Of a stretch of DNA of 6,061 bases, positions 1-6,061 are shown piece after piece (position 1 is the stretch's first letter; each line of letters begins with the position of its first letter). This DNA is from Actinomycetota bacterium (GTDB taxonomy: Bacteria > Actinomycetota > Actinomycetes > Nanopelagicales > Nanopelagicaceae). Below the pieces are notes generated by a model. It was not told the DNA's origin, searched no databases, and saw only the letters and a list, made by a program, of their open reading frames with translations. Where the stretch lies: contig CANHRF010000065.1 of NCBI GenBank assembly GCA_947463335.1, positions 1-6,061 on the forward strand, written 5' to 3'. The position numbers and the translations under genes are program-made.

Positions 1-184
1 AGTATCTGGTCAAGCTGGCGCACTTCGCTTAGGCGTTGCACGTTCACTTAACGAGATCGATGTTGATGCACACCGTCCAGCGCTTAAGAAGGCTGGATTC
101 CTTTCACGTGATGCACGTGTTATCGAACGCAAGAAGTACGGTCTGAAGAAGGCCCGTAAGCGTTCGCAATACAGCAAGCGTTAA
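1..184 (+). CDS. rpsI: 30S ribosomal protein S9, C-terminal part
   Basis: This is the 3' end of rpsI, cut by the window start; 60 codons are readable from base 2 to the TAA at 182-184. S9 is a small-subunit protein whose basic tail reaches the P-site tRNA in the 30S head. The visible part has the S9 hallmark [15 protein letters not shown], then [22 protein letters not shown], and ends in the very basic [15 protein letters not shown], where the terminal SKR is the conserved tRNA-contacting end. The gene normally follows rplM (L13), which would lie upstream of the window. Only 22 bases separate its stop from glmM and no terminator hairpin is visible there, so read-through from the ribosomal operon into glmM is likely. 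Confidence 0.97.
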   Translation, partial: VSGQAGALRLGVARSLNEIDVDAHRPALKKAGFLSRDARVIERKKYGLKKARKRSQYSKR

Positions 185-206
185 TTTCAAAGGGCCGCAG
201 AATAGA

Positions 207-1547
207 GTGGCACTCTTTGGAACCGATGGAATACGTGGCTTAGCCAATCGTGATCTCACCGCTGAACTAGCACTCGACGTTGCCGTCGCTGCTGCACATA
301 TTCTCGTTGAAACAAATCCAGATAAATCACATCGCCCAAAAGCAGTGGTGGGACAAGACTCTCGTGCATCCGGTGAATTCTTAGAAGCAGCTGTTGTTGC
401 TGGTTTAACTAGCGCTGGCGTTGATGTTTACCGTGTTGGTGTTCTGCCAACTCCTGCAATCGCACACTTAGTCGCAGAATCAGGCGCTGACTTAGGTGTA
501 ATGATTTCGGCATCTCATAACCCAGCTCCAGATAACGGCATCAAATTATTCTCACGCGGTGGCGGCAAGTTAGATGATGCGATTGAAGCAGCGATTGAAG
601 CTCGTGTTGGCGAGCCATGGGAGCGCCCAACCGGTAACGGTGTTGGCCGAGCAATTGTTGACGATAGCGCTCGCGAAAGATATTTAAAGCACCTACTTTC
701 CTCCGTTAAAACTCCACTTAAAGGTCTAAAGATTGTTGTTGATTGCGCAAATGGTGCGGCTTCAACTGTTTCACCAGAGGCCTACCGTCGAGCAGGCGCT
801 GAAGTTATCTCAATCTGCGATGCCCCAGATGGTTGGAATATCAACGATGGTTGTGGTTCAACCCATCTCGAAAAGTTGCGAACTGCAGTATTGCGCGAAG
901 GCGCTGACTTTGGAGTTGCCCACGATGGTGATGCTGATCGCGTATTGGCTATTGATGCACACGGCGCTGAAATCGATGGCGATGTCATTATGACAATTCT
1001 GGCGCGGGGCTTTAAAGCATCAGGGTCGTTAAAGGCAGACACAATTGTCGCAACTGTGATGAGCAATCTCGGCTTCTTCCATGCAATGAAAGATGCTGGC
1101 ATAACCGTTGAAACAACAGCGGTCGGTGATCGTTATGTACTCGAGAAGATGATTGAAAAAGATTTCTCACTCGGGGGAGAACAATCGGGCCATTTGATTA
1201 TGCGCGAATTTGCAACAACTGGCGATGGCACCTTGACCGCACTTGCTTTGGCACAAGAAGTTGTTCGATCTGGAAAAACTCTGCAAGAACTTGCTGCAGC
1301 AATGGTTCGTTTTCCGCAGGTTCTAGTAAATGTTAAAAATGTAGCGAAAGAGAAGTTAGATCAATCTGCAGCGATTAAGGCCGCGGTTGCTGCTGCGGAA
1401 GCAAAACTTGGCGAGCATGGCCGCATTTTATTGAGAGCATCTGGAACTGAACCGCTTGTCCGCGTGATGGTTGAGGCGCAGAGTGATAATCTAGCGAGCG
1501 AAATAGCAAACGACCTGGCCAAGGTCGTTCAAGCAGAGCTGGGGTAA
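207..1547 (+). CDS. glmM: phosphoglucosamine mutase GlmM
   Basis: Cytoplasmic enzyme that interconverts glucosamine-6-phosphate and glucosamine-1-phosphate, the second step of UDP-GlcNAc synthesis for peptidoglycan. The 446-residue length is normal for the family. The N-terminus LFGTDGIRG (3-11) is the family start and supports the GTG at 207. The active-site loop ISASHNP has the phosphorylated serine at S103, the Mg-binding loop is DGDADR (240-245), the sugar-binding loop is GGEQSGH (323-329), and the phosphate-binding loop of domain 4 is RASGTEPLVRV (410-420). GlmM is distinguished from general phosphoglucomutase/phosphomannomutase by these loops, its length and its neighbour glmS. The ribosome binding site is weak: AAAGGG at 189-194 lies 12 bases before the GTG. 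It is probably co-transcribed with rpsI, and glmS follows after 7 bases. Confidence 0.97.
   Translation: MALFGTDGIRGLANRDLTAELALDVAVAAAHILVETNPDKSHRPKAVVGQDSRASGEFLEAAVVAGLTSAGVDVYRVGVLPTPAIAHLVAESGADLGVMISASHNPAPDNGIKLFSRGGGKLDDAIEAAIEARVGEPWERPTGNGVGRAIVDDSARERYLKHLLSSVKTPLKGLKIVVDCANGAASTVSPEAYRRAGAEVISICDAPDGWNINDGCGSTHLEKLRTAVLREGADFGVAHDGDADRVLAIDAHGAEIDGDVIMTILARGFKASGSLKADTIVATVMSNLGFFHAMKDAGITVETTAVGDRYVLEKMIEKDFSLGGEQSGHLIMREFATTGDGTLTALALAQEVVRSGKTLQELAAAMVRFPQVLVNVKNVAKEKLDQSAAIKAAVAAAEAKLGEHGRILLRASGTEPLVRVMVEAQSDNLASEIANDLAKVVQAELG
1509..1529 (+). repeat. Perfect 8-bp inverted repeat near the end of glmM
   Basis: AACGACCT (1509-1516) is exactly complementary to AGGTCGTT (1522-1529), with a 5-base GGCCA loop. 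It lies inside the last codons of glmM and ends 25 bases before the glmS start. No U-run follows, so it is not an intrinsic terminator. It could be an mRNA hairpin affecting glmS translation or processing, but it could also be a chance product of the coding sequence. The pairing is seen directly; any function is speculation. Confidence 0.35.
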
Positions 1548-1554
1548 AAAACAA

Positions 1555-3399
1555 GTGTGCGGAATTGTGGGTTACACCGGGCCACAGTCTGCGATCACTC
1601 CTTTAATTGAAGGTCTGCGACGTCTGGAATATCGCGGTTATGACTCAGCGGGCATCGCTCTCGGAACACCAGGCGCTTTATTTATCGAAAAGCGCGCAGG
1701 CAAATTAGTAAATCTGGAAGGCGCACTGCCGGCGAATATGCCAGTAGTTCACTCTGGAATCGGACACACTCGTTGGGCTACGCATGGCGGACCAACTGAT
1801 CGCAACGCCCATCCGCACACTGATAATGAAGGAAAGCTAGCAGTTATCCATAACGGAATCATTGAGAATTATTCTGAGTTAAAAGAAGAGCTACAAAAGC
1901 GCGGGCATTCTTTCTCGTCAGATACTGACACTGAATCGGTTGCGCACTTACTTTCTGAACTTCGCAAATCCCACAACGGTGATCTAACCCAAGCAATGCG
2001 CGAAGCAGTCTCTCGTCTGCGCGGCTCATTTACCCTGGTAGCAATCCACGCAGATGCCCCCGAAACAATCGTCGGGGTCCGCCGTAATTCTCCTTTAGTT
2101 GTAGGCCTCGGAGATGGCGAAAACTTTATGGCATCTGATGTGGCAGCCTTTATCGATTACACCAAGCGAGCAGTTGAACTCGGTCAAGATGAAATCATCA
2201 CTATGACTCCTGCCGGAATAAAGATAATTGGTTTAGATGGCAAAGCGATCGCTCCCAAGGAGTACACAATTACTTGGGATTCGGCCTCTGCACAAAAAGG
2301 TGGCTACTCACACTTTATGCTCAAAGAAATTTTTGAACAACCAAAGGCAGTTGCTGACACTTTAATCGGTCGGTTGACCGATAACGGGAAAATTGAACTT
2401 GATGAATTACATATGTCAGAGGCTGAAATAAGGGCGCTTAAGAAGATTGTGGTGATCGCCTGCGGCACTGCTTATCACGCAGGAATGATCGCGAAATATG
2501 TAATCGAAAAATGGGCGAAGATTTCTGTAGAAGTAGAAATCGCCAGTGAGTACCGTTACCGCGATCCAATTATCGATTCAAATACTTTAGTTATCGCGAT
2601 CTCTCAATCTGGCGAAACTATGGATACCTTGATGGCGATCCGTCACGCTAAGGCAGCCGGCGCGCGAGTGCTAGCAATCTGTAATACTAATAGCTCAACA
2701 ATTCCGCGCGAATCAGATGCTGTTCTTTACACGCACGCTGGGCCAGAAATTGCCGTGGCATCTACCAAAGCGCTACTGACACAGATTGTCGCCGTTGATT
2801 TAATCGCGCTTCACTTAGCCCAAGTCCGTGGCGAATTAAGCGATGCGCAGGTGCACGATCTTTACAATGAAATGCTGGAACTTCCGGGCAAGATTGAACA
2901 AATTCTAGAAACAGTGGAGCCGCTACGTGCGCTAACTCGCACCTTTGCTAAATCAGAGACCGTTTTATTTATCGGCCGTAATGTCGGTTATCCCGTTGTA
3001 CTGGAAGGCGCACTTAAGTTAAAAGAGTTGGCCTATATCCACGCGGAAGGTTTTGCGGGCGGTGAGTTAAAGCACGGCTCAATCGCCCTTATCGATGAAG
3101 CCAAGGGAACTCCAGTCATTGCAATTCTGCCTTCCGGAAGCGACCACGCACTTGATGAAAAAATGTTGAGCAATATTCAGGAAGTTAAAGCCCGCGGTGC
3201 GCGTGTAATAGTTATTGCTCACGAAGGTGCAGAAGTTGTTGGCGCAGAACACATAATCCGTATTCCAGCTTGCTCACCGCTCTTCCAACCAATCTTGGCC
3301 ACCGTTCCTCTTCAGGTGTTTGCATATGAAATGGCGGTTGCTCGCGGTAACGATGTCGATCAGCCGCGCAACTTGGCTAAATCAGTTACGGTCGAATAA
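1555..3399 (+). CDS. glmS: glutamine--fructose-6-phosphate aminotransferase (isomerizing) GlmS
   Basis: Makes glucosamine-6-phosphate from fructose-6-phosphate and glutamine, the first committed step of amino-sugar synthesis; it feeds GlmM encoded just upstream. The 614 residues match the family. The start is fixed: GTG at 1555 is followed at once by TGC, giving the nucleophilic Cys2 after Met removal. The class II glutaminase domain covers about 1-235 (CGIVGY 2-7, HTRWATHG 71-78, HNGIIENY 99-106). Two SIS sugar-isomerase domains follow, with CGTAYHAG (303-310), SQSGET (350-355), STKA (403-406) and EGALKLKE (484-491). The C-terminal tail DQPRNLAKSVTVE (602-614) is the conserved sugar-site and ammonia-channel segment. 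The glmM-glmS gap is 7 bases with only a GGGG stretch as a possible ribosome binding site, so translation is probably coupled to glmM. No glmS ribozyme could fit in this gap. Confidence 0.98.
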   Translation: MCGIVGYTGPQSAITPLIEGLRRLEYRGYDSAGIALGTPGALFIEKRAGKLVNLEGALPANMPVVHSGIGHTRWATHGGPTDRNAHPHTDNEGKLAVIHNGIIENYSELKEELQKRGHSFSSDTDTESVAHLLSELRKSHNGDLTQAMREAVSRLRGSFTLVAIHADAPETIVGVRRNSPLVVGLGDGENFMASDVAAFIDYTKRAVELGQDEIITMTPAGIKIIGLDGKAIAPKEYTITWDSASAQKGGYSHFMLKEIFEQPKAVADTLIGRLTDNGKIELDELHMSEAEIRALKKIVVIACGTAYHAGMIAKYVIEKWAKISVEVEIASEYRYRDPIIDSNTLVIAISQSGETMDTLMAIRHAKAAGARVLAICNTNSSTIPRESDAVLYTHAGPEIAVASTKALLTQIVAVDLIALHLAQVRGELSDAQVHDLYNEMLELPGKIEQILETVEPLRALTRTFAKSETVLFIGRNVGYPVVLEGALKLKELAYIHAEGFAGGELKHGSIALIDEAKGTPVIAILPSGSDHALDEKMLSNIQEVKARGARVIVIAHEGAEVVGAEHIIRIPACSPLFQPILATVPLQVFAYEMAVARGNDVDQPRNLAKSVTVE

Positions 3400-3401
3400 C
3401 C

Positions 3402-4070
3402 ATGCAGGAAGTACTCGATCTTCGCCGCGCGCAGATGCTGCGCGCATTTCGCTGGTCAGCCGCTCTCTTTATCGGATTTCTTCTGGTTACTCACCAAGTA
3501 ATCATCAATGGTCCACTGATTGAAATAGATAAATGGCTTCACGATTTAGATCGACCTAAATTCGAAGGAGTTACTGGATTTATAATTCGTCGCTTAGATG
3601 ATCTTGGTCTTCGCAGCGTTACCGCAACAGTTCTCTTAATTGCCGCCTTTTATATTGCGCGCCGCTTTAAAACTTGGCGCCCACTTAACTTAGCAATTCT
3701 CTCTTTGATCTGCCTCAATCTCGTTGTCGGCTTCTTTAAGTTCTGGCTGGGACGGACTAAGCCAAAAGTTGGAATTGATTTACTGCACTTCGGCGGAATG
3801 TCATTTCCCAGCGGACACGCATCTAATGCCTTACTTACTTGGGGAGTGCTCGCATATTTAATTTATAGATATGCGCACGTAGATCGTTATCAAGGAAGGT
3901 TGGCGAGCGCCGGAGTTGCAACAATAAGTCTGACTGTCTGCATCGTTTCGCTCGTCCGTGATACTCACTGGTTCTCAGATTTACTCGGCGGATTGTTCGT
4001 GGGTGGTGCGCTATTAGTCTTAGTTATCGCGGTTGATAGGTATTACCCATCTAATAGCCAACTCTCGTAA
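3402..4070 (+). CDS. PAP2-family membrane phosphatase
   Basis: A 222-residue integral membrane protein of the PAP2 (type 2 phosphatidic acid phosphatase) family. By family it removes phosphate from a lipid phosphate or pyrophosphate; the substrate cannot be read from sequence, though undecaprenyl pyrophosphate or phosphatidylglycerophosphate are reasonable candidates. About six hydrophobic segments are visible (roughly 17-38, 72-87, 95-116, 142-158, 166-184 and 194-212), the classic PAP2 topology. Motif 1 is KFWLGRTKP (113-121), a KX6KP form of the usual KX6RP. Motif 2 is PSGH (136-139) with catalytic-type His139. Motif 3 is [11 protein letters not shown] (183-193), keeping His189 and Asp193 but lacking Arg at the usual place six residues before His. 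It starts 2 bases after the glmS stop with no Shine-Dalgarno, so coupled translation is likely. ATG 3402 is preferred, but Met12 is an in-frame alternative. Confidence 0.88.
   Translation: MQEVLDLRRAQMLRAFRWSAALFIGFLLVTHQVIINGPLIEIDKWLHDLDRPKFEGVTGFIIRRLDDLGLRSVTATVLLIAAFYIARRFKTWRPLNLAILSLICLNLVVGFFKFWLGRTKPKVGIDLLHFGGMSFPSGHASNALLTWGVLAYLIYRYAHVDRYQGRLASAGVATISLTVCIVSLVRDTHWFSDLLGGLFVGGALLVLVIAVDRYYPSNSQLS
3427..3445 (+). repeat. Perfect GC-rich 8-bp inverted repeat at the start of the PAP2 gene
   Basis: GCGCGCAG (3427-3434) pairs exactly with CTGCGCGC (3438-3445) around a 3-base ATG loop. The loop is codon 12 (Met12) of the PAP2 gene. The stem is nearly all G:C and begins 27 bases after the glmS stop codon, so it could act as a stability element at the 3' side of the glmS message or lower expression of the membrane protein. 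No U-run follows. Function is inference, and an Arg/Ala-rich codon run may explain it by chance. Confidence 0.35.
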
Positions 4071-4083
4071 CCCCAATTACACT
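4055..4083 (+). promoter_or_regulatory. Candidate leaderless promoter for acpS
   Basis: A -10-like TACACT (4078-4083) fits the actinobacterial TANNNT pattern and ends exactly 7 bases before the acpS ATG at 4091, which would put the transcription start on the A of the start codon. A -35-like TAGCCA (4055-4060, 4 of 6 matches to TTGACA) lies 17 bases upstream of it. The gap before acpS contains no Shine-Dalgarno, which agrees with leaderless translation. The -35 lies within the last codons of the PAP2 gene. The spacing is seen directly; promoter activity is inferred. Confidence 0.45.
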
Positions 4084-4090
4084 AAAGCAC

Positions 4091-4432
4091 ATGATTGATG
4101 GCATTGGTATCGATGTAGTAGATATCGCACGTTTTGCCGAATCGCTAGAAAGAACTCCATCACTGCGCGAGAAATTGTTTACCCCAGCTGAAGCGAGTAA
4201 ACCAATTCAATCTCTGGCTGCGCGATTTGCGGCGAAAGAAGCACTTGCTAAAGCACTTAGCGCCGGTCACGGCCTGCCTTGGCATGATGCAGAAGTAATC
4301 AATCACGAAAATGGAAAACCAGATTTCCTTTTTCGTGGTGAAATCGCGGAGCTAGTTGATGGCGCAAAGGTTCATTTATCGCTCTCGCACGATGCGGGAA
4401 TCGCATCCGCCATGGTTGTGGTGGAGCGATGA
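4091..4432 (+). CDS. acpS: holo-[acyl-carrier-protein] synthase AcpS
   Basis: Small cytoplasmic 4'-phosphopantetheinyl transferase that moves phosphopantetheine from coenzyme A to a serine of acyl carrier protein, activating it for fatty acid synthesis. The start [15 protein letters not shown] is the family N-terminus, with metal-binding Asp8. The second motif [11 protein letters not shown] (45-55) contains Glu50, the other metal ligand, and Lys49. LSLSHD (96-101) is the conserved C-terminal motif. GLPWHDAEV (61-69) resembles actinobacterial AcpS. At 113 residues it is slightly short; the loop between LFTPAE (29-34) and the second motif appears trimmed. It follows a 20-base gap that holds a candidate promoter and no Shine-Dalgarno, and its TGA overlaps the alr start as ATGA. 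Confidence 0.95.
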   Translation: MIDGIGIDVVDIARFAESLERTPSLREKLFTPAEASKPIQSLAARFAAKEALAKALSAGHGLPWHDAEVINHENGKPDFLFRGEIAELVDGAKVHLSLSHDAGIASAMVVVER

Positions 4433-5529
4433 CCAACCGCGCAGAAGCAATCGTTGATTTATCAGCGATCAGAGCAAATGTTGCTCTCCTCAAAGAGAAA
4501 GCCGGCGTTGATCTATTGGCAGTTGTAAAAGCTGATGCTTATGGCCACGGACTTGTTCCGGTGGCAAAGGCGGCGCTGGAAGGTGGAGCTAATTGGTTAG
4601 GGGTTGCACTCCTTGAAGAAGCGATCACGCTTCGCAAAGCAGGAATTACTGCTCCGATCTTGGCTTGGCTGGTTCCACCAGGATCTGACTTTGAGAGCGC
4701 AGTTGATAACGATATTGATATCGCAGTCTCATCAATTAAGGCACTTGAAGAAGTTGGCGCGGTTGCAGGATCTAAGAGACCGCGTATTCATTTAGAAGTA
4801 GATACCGGAATGACGCGCGGGGGATTCTTATCAGAGTGGAATGAGATCGATGCTCACCACGTGCAAGGCGTTGAGATAATTGGAATCTTCTCGCACTTCG
4901 CTAGAGCTGATGAACCTGGGCAACCACAGAATCTGGAACAACTAACAAGATTTAAAAAAATGGTTGCGACGCTCGAATCCTTTGGTTATACAAAGATAAT
5001 TCGCCATTTATCTAATTCGGCGGCAACGCTGGTGGATCCTGCTTCAGCCTTTGACATGGTTCGCACCGGAATTGCGATGTATGGCTTAAGCCCAGATGTA
5101 AATACTTTAGGCGGCTCTAAGAAACTCAATTTAAAGCCAGCGATGACTCTGCGCGCAAAGTTGCATCTAGTAAAAGCTGTTCCAGCTGGATCGCCGGTTG
5201 GTTACGGTGCAACGGAAGTTACAAAAGTAGATACCAAATTAGGTTTGGTCGCAATGGGATATGCAGATGGAATCCCGCGTAGCGCACGAAGCGCTGGTGT
5301 TTTCATTAATGGCCAGCGCGCACCGATTATCGGCCGAGTTTCTATGGATCAATTTGTAGTTGACCTGGGCGCTGCATCAACTGCCGAATCTGGGGATTGG
5401 GTGAGTGTTTTTGGCTCAGGTACGGGTGAGGAATACACCGCAGATGATTGGGCAAGCGCCGCCGGGTCTATAAATTACGAGATAGTTACACGAATCGGCC
5501 CGCGAGTGCCTAGAATCTACGAACTATGA
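4429..5529 (+). CDS. alr: alanine racemase
   Basis: PLP-dependent cytoplasmic enzyme converting L-alanine to D-alanine for peptidoglycan precursors. The 366 residues fit the family. The N-terminal TIM-barrel carries the PLP lysine K34 in [11 protein letters not shown] (31-41). DTGMTRGG (125-132) holds R130, matching the PLP-contacting Arg136 of the Geobacillus enzyme. VRTGIAMYG (211-219) contains R212, the pyridine-nitrogen-binding arginine. In the C-terminal beta-domain, VGYGAT (257-262) supplies the second catalytic base Tyr259, SMDQ (305-308) is the substrate-entry motif, and [15 protein letters not shown] (348-362) includes Tyr350. Oddly, E123 occupies the position of the carbamylated Lys129. 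The start overlaps the acpS stop by 4 bases and is preceded by GGTGGAG, so expression is coupled to acpS. Confidence 0.97.
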   Translation: MTNRAEAIVDLSAIRANVALLKEKAGVDLLAVVKADAYGHGLVPVAKAALEGGANWLGVALLEEAITLRKAGITAPILAWLVPPGSDFESAVDNDIDIAVSSIKALEEVGAVAGSKRPRIHLEVDTGMTRGGFLSEWNEIDAHHVQGVEIIGIFSHFARADEPGQPQNLEQLTRFKKMVATLESFGYTKIIRHLSNSAATLVDPASAFDMVRTGIAMYGLSPDVNTLGGSKKLNLKPAMTLRAKLHLVKAVPAGSPVGYGATEVTKVDTKLGLVAMGYADGIPRSARSAGVFINGQRAPIIGRVSMDQFVVDLGAASTAESGDWVSVFGSGTGEEYTADDWASAAGSINYEIVTRIGPRVPRIYEL

Positions 5530-6061
5530 GCGCCGCACTGTTGCACGCAAAAGGTGTCAGCATTTCTTTTGGAGGGCTTAAAGCCCTTCACGATGTGCAC
5601 CTTGAGCTTCGCCCTAACGAGGTTGTTGGAGTTATCGGACCCAACGGTGCAGGTAAGACAACTTTATTTAATGCAATGTGCGGATTGGTTAAGCCAGATT
5701 CTGGCAAATTTGAATTTGAAGGCAAAGAACGTGGCTGGCCGCGCACAGATGAGTTAATTGATTTAGGTATCTCGCGGACTCTGCAAGGCGTTGGACTCTT
5801 TCCTGAGTTAACGGTTTTGGAAAATGTCATGGTCGGAGCGCAAAAGTCAGCGAAGACCGGTTTGATTTCTGCAGCACTTGGAACAAATAAGCGAGATGAA
5901 GAGATCTTGCGCGATAAAGCGATGCGCGCGCTAGATCGTGTTTACGCCGGCACCTTGGCAAACCGCCGCGCAGATACCTTGGCATATCCAGATACCAAGC
6001 GAGTTTCAATCGCACGAGCTCTAGTTTCAGAGCCAAAGATCTTGATGTTAGATGAACCAGC
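5526..6061 (+). CDS. ABC transporter ATP-binding protein, branched-chain amino acid (LivG-like) type, 5' part
   Basis: The N-terminal 178 codons of a cytoplasmic ABC ATPase, truncated by the window end; the full protein would normally be about 230-260 residues. ATP hydrolysis by such subunits drives a membrane permease, in this family usually for branched-chain amino acids or related amides. Walker A is GPNGAGKTT (38-46). The Q-loop is RTLQGVGLFPELTVLENVMVG (Q87), closely matching the LivG pattern, as does SFGGLKALHDV (14-24). Walker B is ILMLDEP (172-178). The signature region reads LAYPDTKRVSIARAL (152-166), lacking the usual LSGGQ-type glycine. The start ATG 5526 overlaps the alr stop as ATGA, and no Shine-Dalgarno precedes it; a TAGAAT at 5511-5516 might be a -10. 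Further transporter genes are expected downstream. Confidence 0.9.
   Translation, partial: MSAALLHAKGVSISFGGLKALHDVHLELRPNEVVGVIGPNGAGKTTLFNAMCGLVKPDSGKFEFEGKERGWPRTDELIDLGISRTLQGVGLFPELTVLENVMVGAQKSAKTGLISAALGTNKRDEEILRDKAMRALDRVYAGTLANRRADTLAYPDTKRVSIARALVSEPKILMLDEP
5570..5590 (+). repeat. Near-palindrome at the start of the LivG-like gene
   Basis: AGGGCTT (5573-5579) and AAGCCCT (5581-5587) are exact reverse complements around one base; the outer bases extend the possible RNA stem to 5570/5590 with one G-U pair. It falls in codons for the FGGLKAL motif that LivG proteins conserve, so protein constraint may explain it fully. A role as an operator or RNA hairpin is possible but has no other support. 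Confidence 0.2.

Noticed and set aside
185..206. A terminator or promoter between rpsI and glmM
   Set aside because: The 22-base gap has no inverted repeat with a T-run and no hexamer at a convincing distance from the GTG.
733..993. Plus-strand open frame in another phase within glmM (86 codons)
   Set aside because: Entirely inside glmM, with no family resemblance and no reason to prefer it over the conserved enzyme frame.
782..1102. Minus-strand open frame within glmM (106 codons)
   Set aside because: It lies wholly opposite conserved GlmM coding sequence, including the DGDADR loop; the product has no recognisable motif. It is an antisense shadow.
1548..1554. A glmS ribozyme/riboswitch upstream of glmS
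   Set aside because: Only 7 bases separate glmM and glmS and the upstream sequence is coding, so the roughly 150-base ribozyme typical of Firmicutes cannot be present.
3320..3523. Plus-strand open frame bridging glmS and the PAP2 gene
   Set aside because: It overlaps the conserved GlmS C-terminal tail and the PAP2 N-terminus in a different phase; both real genes explain the region.
4710..4723. Palindrome CGATAT-TG-ATATCG in alr as an operator
   Set aside because: It arises from the Asp-Ile-Asp-Ile codons in the middle of alr, far from any start; coding repetition explains it.
4951..4960. TTTAAAAAAA run in alr as a slippage or frameshift site
   Set aside because: The frame continues normally through the run into conserved Alr motifs, and no alternative frame product is evident; at most it is a sequencing-error hot spot.
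5588..6036. Two minus-strand open frames opposite the ABC ATPase gene
   Set aside because: They lie opposite clear Walker A, Q-loop and signature coding sequence and have no features of their own.

Overview
The window looks like a stretch of core chromosome from a small-genome, low-to-mid-GC actinobacterium. The order rpsI-glmM-glmS-...-acpS-alr is the one known from Actinobacteria. Protein details also fit: the S9 tail ends in the [12 protein letters not shown] pattern, and AcpS has the actinobacterial GLPWHDAEV stretch. Base composition by eye is far below that of Streptomyces or Mycobacterium. Together with the very tight packing, this suggests a streamlined freshwater lineage such as acI / Nanopelagicales ('Ca. 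Planktophila' or 'Ca. Nanopelagicus'). That taxonomic placement is inference; I could not search a database.

Layout, all on the + strand: 1-184 is the 3' end of rpsI (ribosomal protein S9). 207-1547 is glmM and 1555-3399 is glmS. 3402-4070 encodes a six-helix PAP2-type membrane phosphatase. 4091-4432 is acpS and 4429-5529 is alr. 5526-6061 is the 5' part of an ABC-transporter ATPase of the branched-chain amino acid (LivG-like) type, cut by the window end. Gaps are 22, 7, 2 and 20 bases, followed by two 4-base ATGA overlaps. No stretch over 300 bases lacks a gene, and I see no RNA gene, mobile element, CRISPR array or intrinsic terminator.

The genes form a growth and cell-envelope block. GlmS makes glucosamine-6-phosphate from fructose-6-phosphate and glutamine. 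GlmM converts it to glucosamine-1-phosphate for UDP-GlcNAc. Alr supplies D-alanine for the peptidoglycan peptide. The PAP2 protein could dephosphorylate a lipid phosphate or pyrophosphate such as undecaprenyl pyrophosphate. AcpS activates the acyl carrier protein for lipid synthesis. The first part (rpsI to the PAP2 gene) has no obvious internal promoter. A plausible actinobacterial leaderless promoter sits in the 20-base gap before acpS and may drive acpS-alr-ABC.

I did not find an entirely new system. The points most worth a second look are: the probable leaderless acpS promoter; a Glu in alanine racemase where the carbamylated Lys is expected; a degenerate ABC signature motif in the LivG-like ATPase; divergent PAP2 motifs 1 and 3; perfect 8-bp hairpins on either side of glmS; and a compacted gene order without nnrD between acpS and alr or tsaE/tsaB/rimI directly after alr.
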